Assembly: GCF_036347055.1 (NCBI RefSeq)
Contig: NZ_CP108882.1
Coordinates: forward strand, 6,002,001 to 6,066,000
Length of the DNA stretch: 64,000 nucleotides
Direction of reading: 5' to 3'
Origin: Streptomyces sp. NBC_00820
GTDB taxonomy: Bacteria; Actinomycetota; Actinomycetes; Streptomycetales; Streptomycetaceae
Positions within the stretch are counted from its first letter, which is position 1, and each line of letters starts with the position of its first letter. This document shows, one piece after another, positions 34,734-42,740 of this stretch. Made by a program: the position numbers and the translations under genes. The notes below the pieces were generated by a model, which did not search any database, was not told the DNA's origin, and was given only the letters and a program-made list of their open reading frames with translations.

Positions 34734-37700
34734 GTGGGGCAGCGGGGGTACCGCGAGGCCCAGGAATTCGGTCCTGGTGCCTTCCAGCATCTGCAGGGCC
34801 CAGTTCAGCCACTTGATGCCCTCGCAGTAGATGGCGATCGGGCGGCGCTGGGTCTGGTGGGTGTCCAGGAGCGTGCCGTCCAGTTCCTTCTGGAAGTGGA
34901 ACGGCGGCATTGCGGTGAAGTGCTGTCCCATCATGAACACGAAGCGGACCAGCCAGTACGGGTCGTCCTTCGCGTGGCCGGCGTCGGCGTCGTCCAGTGC
35001 GAGGGCGGCCGTCATGACGGAGGCGAAGTGGTCCTCCATGCCGTCGGGGGCCTCGGTGTCGACCGTGCCCCCGGTGGCGACCACGTCGCGCACCCGGTAC
35101 GCCTTCTGGTACGGGTTGCCGTCCAGGAAGGCGATGTCGATGCGGGGGGTCCGGTCCGCGCCGACCTCGACGTTCATCGTGAACTGCTCGAAGTGGATCT
35201 CGTCGTAGTGGCCGATGGAGTTGTGCCAGGGCTTGTTGTCGTACATCGCGTCGTCGCGCGTGTCGGCGCCCACGCTCTTGAAGCCGATGGCCCGCGGGTC
35301 GAGGAACTTGATCCCGAGCGACTCGGGAGTGATGGCGCTCAGCGCGGCGTCGATGTCCTCCCTGGCGGCTCCGGACTCGATCAGCTGCTGAGCGTGCACC
35401 AGCGGCCGGGTGTTGGCGATCTTGATGTTCTCGGTGTTCGTGTCGCCCATGACGAGTGAGTGGAAGGCCGGTTCGAGGATCCGGGCGAACTCGGGGGTCT
35501 CCCGGAACCGCTTCAGCAGCGTCGGCGCGTTGAGGTAGGAGACGCCGTTGACGACGATCCGCTCGGTGTCGAGGAGACGCTCGTCGAAGGTCCGCGGTGC
35601 CGTGCGGCGGCACAGTGCCAGGCGGTCCTCGATCTTTCTGAAGTAGGAGATGTCCAGGGTCTCGCCCGGTGCCGGGACCCGGCCCACACGGTGCACCTGC
35701 TCGCTCAGCACACGGATGATCTGCTCGTAGAGGCGGGCGACCACGGCCGGCGGCGGCGTCTGCCGCTCGACGAACCGGCTGACCTCTTCCCCGGCGACGT
35801 AGCTCATCTCGTAGATGACCTCCCGGTCGGCCGCGCGGTCGCCGCGTCGCAGATGGGACGCGATGGGTACGTCCCGTTCCAGGACGGTGTAGACCTCCGG
35901 GAAGCAGTCGCGGACCGATGCGGGCAGGGACTGCAGGAACTCGGCCTGTTTCCTGGCCTTCGCGAACGGCGCCAGCATGACGCCGTGCCCGTCCGGGTCC
36001 CACTGCGCGGTCGTCAGCGCCTCGCTGAGGATCTTCCTCACGGTGACGCGGTCCTCGCCGTCCTTCCGGACGAAGATCGTCATGGACTCGCTGCCGCCCT
36101 TGCCGAAGTTCACGACCGATTCGTCGATGCCGATGTATGAGCAGACGGTGCTGGAGAGGACCTTGCGGGCGCGGGCGTTCTCCAGGACGAGGGCGTTCTC
36201 ACCGGTCAGTGCGAGGAGGCTCGCGTACTCGAGTTCGTCCAGGGCCGGGTTGAGACGCTTCTTCCACGCCTCGGCCGGTTCGTCGATGCGTACGACACAC
36301 GTGTCGTACGGCCCGGCGTCGACGCCGGTGACGTCCAGGTCCGCGTCGAGAGCGACGAACTGGCAGTTGCCGTTGAGCCGGACCGGCCGTACCCCGGTGC
36401 CGAAGGCGCCGCCCCCGAGTACGGCGCGCGTGGTCTCCTCCAGCTCCTTCCTCGACTGGACGGGCACTCCCTCGGGCGACAGCAGGGGGATTCCGGCACC
36501 GGTGAGGCCGCTCAGGATCCGTTCCACCGTGTCCTTGCGCGGGCGGGCCACTGCCAGTTCCACCGCGTCGGCCGGGGAGAGCGCGCCGGAGACGGCCAGT
36601 GCGGTCAGCCACCCCTGCGTGTCGGCGCCTTCGAGGTAGTGGTCGCTCTGCGCGAACAGCGCGGGCCGGTACCGGGAGAGGGTGTGGAACAGCAGGTGCT
36701 GGTAGACGACGCGCAGACCCGCCGGGGACAGGGCGTCCTTGTCCCGCATGCCCTCCAGGGCCTGACGGTAGATCTGCAGAGCGGTCGGCTGGGTGGACAG
36801 CAGGAGCTGGATCCTGCTGGTCAGGTGCGGGTGGTCGATGCCCGCCAGTGAGCCGAAGTGGAAGACGACCACCTCGGGGCGACTCGTGTCCGCCGTCCGT
36901 GTCTCGCTCTCGCCGACGTGGCCGATCACACGGAGTTCGACGTAGGCGCTGCCCAGCCGCTCGGGTTCCGCGCCGCTGGTCCTCTTCTTCAGCCGTGCCC
37001 TGGTGACCAGTTCGCCCCGGTCGGCGGCGATGTGCTCCCGGTAGTTGCGCGTGTGCTGGAAGATCTCGAGGAACTGGTAGAACGCCGGCGAACCCTCGCG
37101 ACGGGGGCGCAGCATCTCCGCGGTGATGACGCGTCCGAGGGCGCGGGAGAAGTAGTCGTCGCAGAAGGGGCTTCGGGCGGCGAGGCGGAACAGGTCCCGC
37201 AGCACGTCGTGGTGTTCGTGCCGCAGGCGTCCCCCCGCGGTGTACAGCGTCTCCAGCTGAGCCATCAGGGTGCCCATCACGTGGACGGCCTGGAGGAAGG
37301 CGTCGGTGTCCGCGTCGCTGCCCGTGTAACCCGTGACGGGAGCGGCGACGGCGTTGTCCCGCAGCAGCTGGACGGACTTGGCTCCCGGTCCCAGCTCCAG
37401 GATCATGTCCGGGTCGAGGCTGTTCAGCGTCTCGCACGTGTCCTGTGAGGCCATGACCCGGTCCGTCATGGCCAGGATCGCCCGGCGGACGCCGGAGGCC
37501 GTGGTCAGCAGCGACATGTCGTGGTTGGACACCACCGGAACGCGGGGCTCCGCGAACCGGATCCCCGCGGTGTCCATGAACCGTTCGAGGGCGTCGCGGG
37601 CGGGCCGCATCCGCGCGGAGTGAGCCAGGAACACGGTGGGATCCTTCAGTTCCCACGTGGTCACCTGCGGGAAGGTGGCGGCGAACCGGTCGAACTCCGC

Positions 37701-38507
37701 CTTGATCCCGGAGCGGACGTAGAGATTGGCCTGCGTCGGCGCGTACGTCTTGTGCAGTTCGACGTCGGTGACCGGGTACGACGTGTGGATCGCGTCCAGG
37801 ATGTCGGTCAGGGCCTGCGGGCTCTGTGCCTTCACGGCGACGACGTGGGAGGGATCGGACACCAGGGGGGTTCGCAGGACGGACTCGTCCAGGTAGGAGG
37901 CGATCTCCCGGGCGAATGCCTCGCCGGTGCTCCGGGCGCCGGCGGCGAGGAGCATCAGAGGTGTGAACGTCCGGGCGATTCTGACGCCGTCGAAGACGGA
38001 GAGGGATCCGCCGGCGACCGCTGCCGTCAGAACGCCGAAGCTCTCACCGGTGTAGGCGACGAAACTGACGGGGGCTTGGTTCTTCGCGACCTGGTCGCGC
38101 AGGTAGGCGTCCAGGGCCAGGCTGTGCACCAGCAGTGCCGCCCCGATGAAGCCCTGCCGCTCCAGTGCCCCCTCGGGAAGGTTCTCGGGGGAGAGCAGCA
38201 GGAGGTCGGGCCGGGTGGGGAAGCCGAGGGCGCGGGCGGCCTCCTTGTAGACGGCGGTGACCTCGGGGACACCGGAGTCGAAGAGGGACCGTCCGAGATC
38301 CCGGTAGAAGGCCCGGCTTCCCAGACCTGGGAAGAAACCGGCCACGCGTATGCGGTCCTTGGTGCTGAGGATCTCCTCCACAAGTGGCGGCCGTCCGGCG
38401 GCAGTCGGGGGCGCGGTCGGGACCTGGCTCGGGGGCAGGGCGGTGGCGGCCGCGGTGGGGCCGGTGGAGGTCGGGTGGGGGCCGGCGTGCGAAAGCGAGC
38501 GAGACAC
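34722..38507 (-). CDS. Acyltransferase / APH-like kinase fusion protein
   Basis: 1261 residues. Residues ~1-45 are a Pro/Thr/Ala-rich tail. Residues ~52-390 are an AT (FabD-like) domain with 'VAGFFPGLGSRAFYRDLG', nucleophile Ser156 in 'AYTGESFG', and His296 in 'VFLAHSARM'. The position corresponding to the malonyl-carboxylate-binding Arg after the nucleophile appears to be Phe, suggesting a non-malonyl acyl group. Residues ~790-1080 look like an aminoglycoside-phosphotransferase/choline-kinase fold: 'VNFGKGGSESMTIFV', Lys825, 'EVIYEMSYVAGEEVSRF', 'LVMGDTNTENIKI' (Asp1022, Asn1027, spaced as in HGDxxxxN) and 'GIKFLDPRAIG' (Asp1070). The final ~180 residues are unassigned. No ACP, KS or PKS module adjoins it. 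GTG 38507 has GGGG about 6 nt upstream. Both domain calls are by motif only. Confidence 0.75.
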   Translation of the reverse strand: MSRSLSHAGPHPTSTGPTAAATALPPSQVPTAPPTAAGRPPLVEEILSTKDRIRVAGFFPGLGSRAFYRDLGRSLFDSGVPEVTAVYKEAARALGFPTRPDLLLLSPENLPEGALERQGFIGAALLVHSLALDAYLRDQVAKNQAPVSFVAYTGESFGVLTAAVAGGSLSVFDGVRIARTFTPLMLLAAGARSTGEAFAREIASYLDESVLRTPLVSDPSHVVAVKAQSPQALTDILDAIHTSYPVTDVELHKTYAPTQANLYVRSGIKAEFDRFAATFPQVTTWELKDPTVFLAHSARMRPARDALERFMDTAGIRFAEPRVPVVSNHDMSLLTTASGVRRAILAMTDRVMASQDTCETLNSLDPDMILELGPGAKSVQLLRDNAVAAPVTGYTGSDADTDAFLQAVHVMGTLMAQLETLYTAGGRLRHEHHDVLRDLFRLAARSPFCDDYFSRALGRVITAEMLRPRREGSPAFYQFLEIFQHTRNYREHIAADRGELVTRARLKKRTSGAEPERLGSAYVELRVIGHVGESETRTADTSRPEVVVFHFGSLAGIDHPHLTSRIQLLLSTQPTALQIYRQALEGMRDKDALSPAGLRVVYQHLLFHTLSRYRPALFAQSDHYLEGADTQGWLTALAVSGALSPADAVELAVARPRKDTVERILSGLTGAGIPLLSPEGVPVQSRKELEETTRAVLGGGAFGTGVRPVRLNGNCQFVALDADLDVTGVDAGPYDTCVVRIDEPAEAWKKRLNPALDELEYASLLALTGENALVLENARARKVLSSTVCSYIGIDESVVNFGKGGSESMTIFVRKDGEDRVTVRKILSEALTTAQWDPDGHGVMLAPFAKARKQAEFLQSLPASVRDCFPEVYTVLERDVPIASHLRRGDRAADREVIYEMSYVAGEEVSRFVERQTPPPAVVARLYEQIIRVLSEQVHRVGRVPAPGETLDISYFRKIEDRLALCRRTAPRTFDERLLDTERIVVNGVSYLNAPTLLKRFRETPEFARILEPAFHSLVMGDTNTENIKIANTRPLVHAQQLIESGAAREDIDAALSAITPESLGIKFLDPRAIGFKSVGADTRDDAMYDNKPWHNSIGHYDEIHFEQFTMNVEVGADRTPRIDIAFLDGNPYQKAYRVRDVVATGGTVDTEAPDGMEDHFASVMTAALALDDADAGHAKDDPYWLVRFVFMMGQHFTAMPPFHFQKELDGTLLDTHQTQRRPIAIYCEGIKWLNWALQMLEGTRTEFLGLAVPPLPHLNG

Positions 38508-38812
38508 AGAAATCCCCTTTGCGGGCTTCTGGGCGGAAACGGGAAGGCACCTTCGTTCCGTCGAGGTGCGTCACGCGCGCGTCTTCGGGCGCGGAGGAAA
38601 AATCGTTCTCGAAAGAAATGATCTCCGGCTGTTCGGTCCGTTTCAAGAGACGCTCCTACAAGCTTTCTCAGGCCTTTGCGGGCCCTGTAAGGGAGTTTTT
38701 GAGAAAGGTGAAGGAACGTCGGGGCAGTGTCAAAAGTGCAGGTCAGAGAAGGTGTCAATGTGTGAGCGAGGCGCTGCGCCTTTCGGTTGACGGTCCGATT
38801 GCGGAAAGGCAG
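38508..38812. promoter_or_regulatory. Long leader/promoter region of the AT-kinase gene
   Basis: About 305 bp, less GC-rich than its surroundings and with no gene. CTTTCTCA (38663-38670) and TGAGAAAG (38700-38707) form an inverted repeat enclosing two smaller ones (GGCC-tttgc-GGGCC-like and CCCT-gta-AGGG). Two TTGACA hexamers face the gene on the minus strand (38728-38733 and 38753-38758, 25 bp apart). No convincing -10 pairs with either at 17-18 bp. A structured 5' leader is possible. Confidence 0.5.
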
Positions 38813-38857
38813 AAAAATAGGGCAGGGGAACCGAGTCGGTTCCCCTGCCCTATTTTT
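38813..38857. terminator. Intrinsic terminator with A/T tracts, 21-bp stem
   Basis: AAAAATAGGGCAGGGGAACC... at 38813-38833 and its exact complement ending CCCTATTTTT at 38837-38857 flank a 3-nt loop. The A/T ends make it a canonical intrinsic terminator in both directions. It follows the MFS gene stop by 7 bp on the minus strand. Confidence 0.92.
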
Positions 38858-38864
38858 CGCTGGA

Positions 38865-40085
38865 TTACTGAACGGCGGCTTCGACCGGTTCCGTCAGCGG
38901 GGTGGAAGAGCCCGCGGCATCCGCGGTGGCGGCCTTGGGCGCCCGCGCCCCGCCGCCGAGCGAGCCCGCCGCCACGACGACGAGTCCGGCGACGGCGAGT
39001 CCGGATCCGACCCACAGGGGGGAGGTGAATCCGTACCCGGCGGCGAGCGTGAGGCCGCCGATCCAGGCACCGATCGCGTTGCCGACGTTGAAGGCCGCGA
39101 TGTTGGCGCCGGAGGCCATGGTGGGCGCGTCCGAGGCGTACTTCATGGTCCGTACCTGCAGGCCGGGCGCGCTCGCGAGGCCCACGGCGCCCATCAGCAG
39201 CAGGGAGACGATCGTGGCGGTCTTGTTCTCCGCCGTGAGGGCGAAGACGGCCATGACGACGGCGAGTACGGCCATGATGCCGGTCAGCGCGAAGTTGAGG
39301 GACTTGTCGGCGGCCTTGCCGCCGGCGAAGTTCCCGATGAAGGTGCCGGCGCCGAACAGGACCAGCAGCCAGGGGACCGTGCTGGTGGAGAACCCGCTCA
39401 CGTCGGTGAGCGTGAAGGCGATGTAGGTGTAGCCGCCGACGACGGCTCCGAAGGCGAGGACGCTGAGCGCGATGGAGACCCAGACCTGACCGCGGCGGAA
39501 GACGGCGAGTTCGGCGCGCAGGTTCGTCCGGTCTGCGGCCGTCGTCTGCGGCACGAGGGCCTGGATGCCGACGAGGGTGATGACGCCGATGACCGTGATG
39601 GCCCAGAACGTGGAGCGCCAGCCGAACTGCTGACCGACGAAGGTGCCGAGCGGGACGCCCAGGACGTTGGCGGCGGTCAGGCCGCCGAACATGAGCGCGA
39701 TGGCGCTGCCCTTTTTGCTCGCGGCCACCATGTCGGAGGCGACGACCGCGCCGACGCTGAAGAAGGCTCCGTGGCACAGGGCCGCGACGATCCGGCCGAC
39801 CATCAGCAGTTCGTAGCTGGGGGCGATCGCGGAGATCAGGTTGCCCGCGATGAACAGCACCATCAGGCTGACGAGGACCTTCTTGCGGTCGAAGCGGGCG
39901 ATCGCCGCGGTCAGTGCGAGGGCTCCTATGGCGACGCTGAGCGCGTAGCCGGAGACCAGGTAGCCGGCGACCGACTCGGAGACGTTGAAGTCGCCTGCCA
40001 CCTCGGGCAGCAGTCCTACGATCCCGAACTCTGTGAGGCCGATGCCGAAGCCCCCGAGTGCCAGGGCGATGAGCCCGATAGGCAT
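38865..40085 (-). CDS. MFS transporter of the drug:H+ antiporter-1 (AraJ/CmlR-like) type
   Basis: A 406-residue protein with about 12 transmembrane helices. 'GLTEFGIVGLLPEVAGDFNV' is the start typical of DHA1 sugar/chloramphenicol-type exporters. 'VGRIVAALCHGAFFSVGAVV' and 'GGLTAANVLGVPLGTFVGQQ' correspond to the conserved TM4-TM5 motifs, including the motif C-like glycines. ATG 40085 has GGAGGG 7 nt upstream. It is divergent from an ArsR-family gene, with a TTGACA promoter covered by an inverted repeat, so it is likely repressed by that regulator. The substrate is unknown. Confidence 0.88.
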   Translation of the reverse strand: MPIGLIALALGGFGIGLTEFGIVGLLPEVAGDFNVSESVAGYLVSGYALSVAIGALALTAAIARFDRKKVLVSLMVLFIAGNLISAIAPSYELLMVGRIVAALCHGAFFSVGAVVASDMVAASKKGSAIALMFGGLTAANVLGVPLGTFVGQQFGWRSTFWAITVIGVITLVGIQALVPQTTAADRTNLRAELAVFRRGQVWVSIALSVLAFGAVVGGYTYIAFTLTDVSGFSTSTVPWLLVLFGAGTFIGNFAGGKAADKSLNFALTGIMAVLAVVMAVFALTAENKTATIVSLLLMGAVGLASAPGLQVRTMKYASDAPTMASGANIAAFNVGNAIGAWIGGLTLAAGYGFTSPLWVGSGLAVAGLVVVAAGSLGGGARAPKAATADAAGSSTPLTEPVEAAVQ

Positions 40086-40143
40086 GTGAAAACCCTCCGT
40101 TGCAGCGGCACGCGGTGCGGGACCGTGCCTTGCGGAATCTGAT

Positions 40144-40181
40144 GCATCGAAGTATCGCAGAATGTCGATGCGTCTTGTCAA
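40144..40181 (-). promoter_or_regulatory. MFS promoter with overlapping operator-like repeat
   Basis: TTGACA on the minus strand (40176-40181) precedes CGATAC at an 18-bp spacing. GCATCGA (40144-40150) and TCGATGC (40165-40171) form an inverted repeat across the spacer and -10. GTATCGC inside it recurs at 40235-40241 near a TCGATATATC segment, closer to the arsR-type gene. Confidence 0.55.
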
Positions 40182-40289
40182 GGGAGCTCCGTCGAGGCCG
40201 CGCCATAAGGGCCGGCAGCTTACGGGCGCGTAACGTATCGCCTATCATCGATATATCTCGGCCGGCTCCGCGTCCGTTCCGGAAGGCTC

Positions 40290-40667
40290 ATGACGACACA
40301 CGAAACGCCCACGGCGGGCGACCTCGCACCCCTGCTCGAACCTCTCAAGGCGCTCGCCAATCCCGTGCGGCTCCAAGTGCTCCAGTGGCTGCGTGAGCCG
40401 GAGAAGCACTTCCCGGTCAACCCGGCCGTCACCGACCCGCGCGCAGTCGGCGTCTGCGTCACCCATATCCAGGCCAAGACCGGACTCGCGCAGTCCACCG
40501 TCTCCACCTACATGGCCGTGCTCGAACGCGCGCACCTCGTCCGCTCCACCCGGGTCGGCAAGTGGACCCACTACCGGCGCGACGAAGAACGCATCGCGTG
40601 GCTCGTGAAGGAGCTGGAGCGCGGGATCGGGAACGTCTTCCAGGGCGATCCCCTCTCCCTGGGCTGA
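40290..40667 (+). CDS. ArsR-family winged-helix repressor
   Basis: A 125-residue regulator: 'LLEPLKALANPVRLQVLQWL' is the ArsR N-terminal helix pair, 'CVTHIQAKTGLAQSTVSTYM' the helix-turn-helix, and 'AVLERAHLVRSTRVGKWTHY' the recognition/wing part ending in the usual tyrosine. The inserted 'REPEKHFPVNPAVTDPRAVG' with one Cys after it does not match the classical ArsR metal site (ELCVCDL), so a non-metal ligand is more likely. It is divergent from the MFS gene and is its probable repressor. Confidence 0.85.
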   Translation: MTTHETPTAGDLAPLLEPLKALANPVRLQVLQWLREPEKHFPVNPAVTDPRAVGVCVTHIQAKTGLAQSTVSTYMAVLERAHLVRSTRVGKWTHYRRDEERIAWLVKELERGIGNVFQGDPLSLG

Positions 40668-40767
40668 GCCTCTTGCCCGGGGGATGGGCAGACAACTTCC
40701 CCCGGGGTGAGCCGCTTCGGCCCGAGGGGCTTCTTCCCTCGCGCCGATCCCCTCTCCTGGTGATCCC

Positions 40768-40798
40768 ACGGGCCTGGACCCCTTCGGTCCAGGCCCGT
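40768..40798. terminator. Bidirectional terminator, 13-bp stem
   Basis: ACGGGCCTGGACC (40768-40780), loop CCTTC, then GGTCCAGGCCCGT (40786-40798), between the convergent arsR-type and receptor genes. Confidence 0.88.
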
Positions 40799-40820
40799 CG
40801 GCCTGCGCCCCAGGGGTGTT

Positions 40821-41486
40821 TCAGTCCTGCGCCGCACCCTTCCCTTCCGCCGAGATCGCCGAGCCCGCCGGGTTCTCGGTCTCGGGCAGGGCGGTCGTGC
40901 GCAGACGCGGGAGCATGCCCGGGGCGGCGAGTCCGGGCAGGATCAGCCGCCACAGCGCTGAGACCCGCGCGGGCAGGTCCCGCCGGTTGCTGTACGCCTG
41001 TGACATCACCTGCAGGCCGGTGAAGGCACCCACGACGGTGGCGGCCACCTCCCGCAGATCCATCCCCGGCAGCAGCTCGCCCTGCTTCTCGGCCTGCTTC
41101 AGGGAGTCCTCGACCACGGCGATCGACTGGTTGTAGGGCGCCTGGGCGGACGGGGAGAACGACGACTGCTCGACAGCCAGCCGCACACTGGCGCGCAGGA
41201 CCGTGTCCCGCTGCAGCCGGTGCGCGAATTCCAGCGTGAGGTCGATGACGGCCTGCAACTTCACCGGACGGTCGGGCGCCACCAGCGCCTCGCCCTGGGC
41301 TTCCACCAGCGCGACGGCGATGGCCTCCTTCGAAGGGAAGTGGTGATACAAGGCGCCTCGGGTGAGACCGGCTCTGGCGAGGATCTCGTTCGTGCTGGCC
41401 GCGTCGTAGCCACGCTCGCCGAACACGTCTGCGGCGGCCTCCAGGATCGAGCGTCTCGACCTGATGCCCCGCTCCTGTTGGGCCAT
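40821..41486 (-). CDS. GBL receptor-like TetR-family repressor (ArpA/ScbR type)
   Basis: A 221-residue protein. 'AQQERGIRSRRSILEAAADV' and 'ARAGLTRGALYHHFPSKEAI' are the HTH, close to ScbR/ArpA. The C-terminal 'VGAFTGLQVMSQAYSNRRDL' and 'LWRLILPGLAAPGMLPRL' are strongly receptor-like (compare FAGIQVVSQ and HILPAIAVPSVL in ScbR, recalled). The tryptophan conserved in true receptors (Trp119 of ArpA, in GDWIDATARML) aligns by eye with Ser in 'APYNQSIAVVEDSL', so the protein may be a pseudo-receptor with altered ligand. ATG 41486 has GAGGG upstream. An ARE-like palindrome overlaps its -10 region, pointing to autorepression. Confidence 0.88.
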   Translation of the reverse strand: MAQQERGIRSRRSILEAAADVFGERGYDAASTNEILARAGLTRGALYHHFPSKEAIAVALVEAQGEALVAPDRPVKLQAVIDLTLEFAHRLQRDTVLRASVRLAVEQSSFSPSAQAPYNQSIAVVEDSLKQAEKQGELLPGMDLREVAATVVGAFTGLQVMSQAYSNRRDLPARVSALWRLILPGLAAPGMLPRLRTTALPETENPAGSAISAEGKGAAQD

Positions 41487-41512
41487 CCCAACCCTCGCAT
41501 TTCATCTCTCGG

Positions 41513-41540
41513 AAACAAACAGACAAGTCTGCATTGTATT
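41513..41540. promoter_or_regulatory. ARE-like autoregulatory element at the receptor promoter
   Basis: On the minus strand it runs AATACAATGCAGACTTGTCT then GTTTGTTT; the core CAGAC-AA-GTCTG (41520-41531 on the plus strand) is a perfect palindrome. ATAC at one end and GTTTGT at the other fit the GBL-receptor binding consensus. TACAAT (41533-41538) is the likely -10. Confidence 0.65.
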
Positions 41541-41579
41541 CGTCCGGGCAGGGCGGCCGCAGCCCGGGAGCGTCCTCGG

Positions 41580-42374
41580 TCAGGGGCGCCCCAGGCGGAA
41601 GCCGACCCCGCGCACGGTGATGATCCAGTTCGGTGATCCGAGCTTGCCGCGGAGCGTGCTGACGTGCGTGTCGATCGTGCGACCGCGGCTCGACCAGTCG
41701 TCACCCCACACCTCACTCATCAACTGGCGGCGGGAGAGTGTGGTGCCCGGCCGGGCGGCGAGCAGGTGCAGCAGGTCGAACTCCTTGGGAGTCAGCTCCA
41801 CCCGCCTGCCTTCCACCAGGACCTCCCGGATCCGGGCGTCCACGCGCAGCGGTCCATGGGTGACGACCTGGTCCGCCGGCGGCCGGGGGCGGACCCGCCG
41901 CATCACCGCCTCTATGCGGGCCAGGAGCTCCGGCAGGCCGTACGGCTTGACGACGTAGTCGTCCGAACCGGCCTGCAACCCGAGAACGCGGTCGAGTTCC
42001 GCGCCGCGTGCCGTCACGGTGATGATCGGCACGTCACCGACCGCCCGGATGCGACGGCACACCTCCAGGCCGTCCAGATCGGGCAGATCGAGGTCGAGCA
42101 GGACCAGGTCGGCGTCGTGGTGAACTCGCAGCGCCTGGGCCCCGGTCGCCGCGTTCACGGCCGCGTAGCCGTGCCGGCGCAGATCCTGCATCAGGACGTC
42201 CGCGGCCCCGGCGTCCTCGACCACCAGGACGCGCAACGCCTCCCCCTCGTCGGTCGGCATGTCCGTTCCCGTCGGCGCGGTCCGGGGTGAGAGTCTCCCC
42301 GGACGGACGCCGGCCAGACGCCGGCCGTACTGCCCCGCGCTTGGGCTGACCGAATCCGCGACCTGCAGGTTCAT
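41580..42374 (-). CDS. OmpR-family response regulator, JadR1-like, without adjacent kinase
   Basis: 264 residues from ATG 42374 (GGGGAGGG just upstream); a shorter start at 42260 would give 226 residues beginning at the receiver domain and is the main alternative. Receiver residues are complete: Asp in 'RVLVVEDAG', phospho-acceptor Asp in 'DLVLLDLDLPDLDG', Thr in 'ITVTARG' and Lys in 'YVVKPYGL'. The winged helix ('KEFDLLHLLAARPGTTLSRR', 'GRTIDTHVSTLRGKLGSPNW') is OmpR-type. No histidine kinase lies beside it. Similar orphan regulators sit in GBL loci as cluster activators, which is the likely role here. Confidence 0.85.
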   Translation of the reverse strand: MNLQVADSVSPSAGQYGRRLAGVRPGRLSPRTAPTGTDMPTDEGEALRVLVVEDAGAADVLMQDLRRHGYAAVNAATGAQALRVHHDADLVLLDLDLPDLDGLEVCRRIRAVGDVPIITVTARGAELDRVLGLQAGSDDYVVKPYGLPELLARIEAVMRRVRPRPPADQVVTHGPLRVDARIREVLVEGRRVELTPKEFDLLHLLAARPGTTLSRRQLMSEVWGDDWSSRGRTIDTHVSTLRGKLGSPNWIITVRGVGFRLGRP

Positions 42375-42425
42375 CCACCCTCCCCGTAAGCATGCCCACA
42401 ACGAACCGTCGAGCACTGCCGGGAA

Positions 42426-42454
42426 CGTATCAGGCAGATCTGTCTGGTTGTCAA
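42426..42454 (-). promoter_or_regulatory. Response-regulator promoter with ARE-like operator in its spacer
   Basis: TTGACA on the minus strand (plus 42449-42454) and GATACG (42426-42431) are 17 bp apart. CAGGCAGA-TCTGTCTG (42431-42446), a nearly perfect palindrome, fills the spacer. A receptor dimer here would block RNA polymerase. Confidence 0.6.
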
Positions 42455-42603
42455 TCAACTCCCGACAGGTGGAGCGCATGCGGAGCGGGGCCCGCCTGGC
42501 AGGACGCCGCAGGTAAACGGGAGGAAAACGGATATGACGCCCGCATGTACGTTGTGGCGGCTCGAGGGGTCGGGACGTAACCTCCTTGAAATCAAACAAC
42601 CTG

Positions 42604-42621
42604 GCCTGATTTTAATCAGGC
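42604..42621. promoter_or_regulatory. Perfect 18-bp inverted repeat upstream of the afsA-type gene
   Basis: GCCTGATT-TT-AATCAGGC, 8-bp arms with a 2-bp centre. It lies in the 366-bp divergent region between the response regulator and the synthase genes and is a probable operator. Confidence 0.6.
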
Positions 42622-42633
42622 TTTACTCGAAAA

Positions 42634-42658
42634 ACATACCGGTGTGCCAGTAGGTTGT
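42634..42658. promoter_or_regulatory. ARE-like element upstream of the afsA-type gene
   Basis: ACATACCGGTGTGCCAGTAG followed by GTTGT keeps the ARE pattern (ACATACC ... GTNGGTTGT) about 80-105 bp before the start codon. Confidence 0.55.
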
Positions 42659-42740
42659 TGCTGTATGCATTCGGTTGGTGGCAGGGGGGCATGTGGTCCG
42701 GGTCATCCCTGCTCGCGCACAGGCAGGAGACGCAACGCAG

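Noticed and set aside
33088..36003. 971-codon open frame that would extend the helical protein upstream across the fusion gene
   Set aside because: The extra part is an out-of-frame shadow of the 34722-38507 gene; the ATG at 34584 has a good ribosome site.
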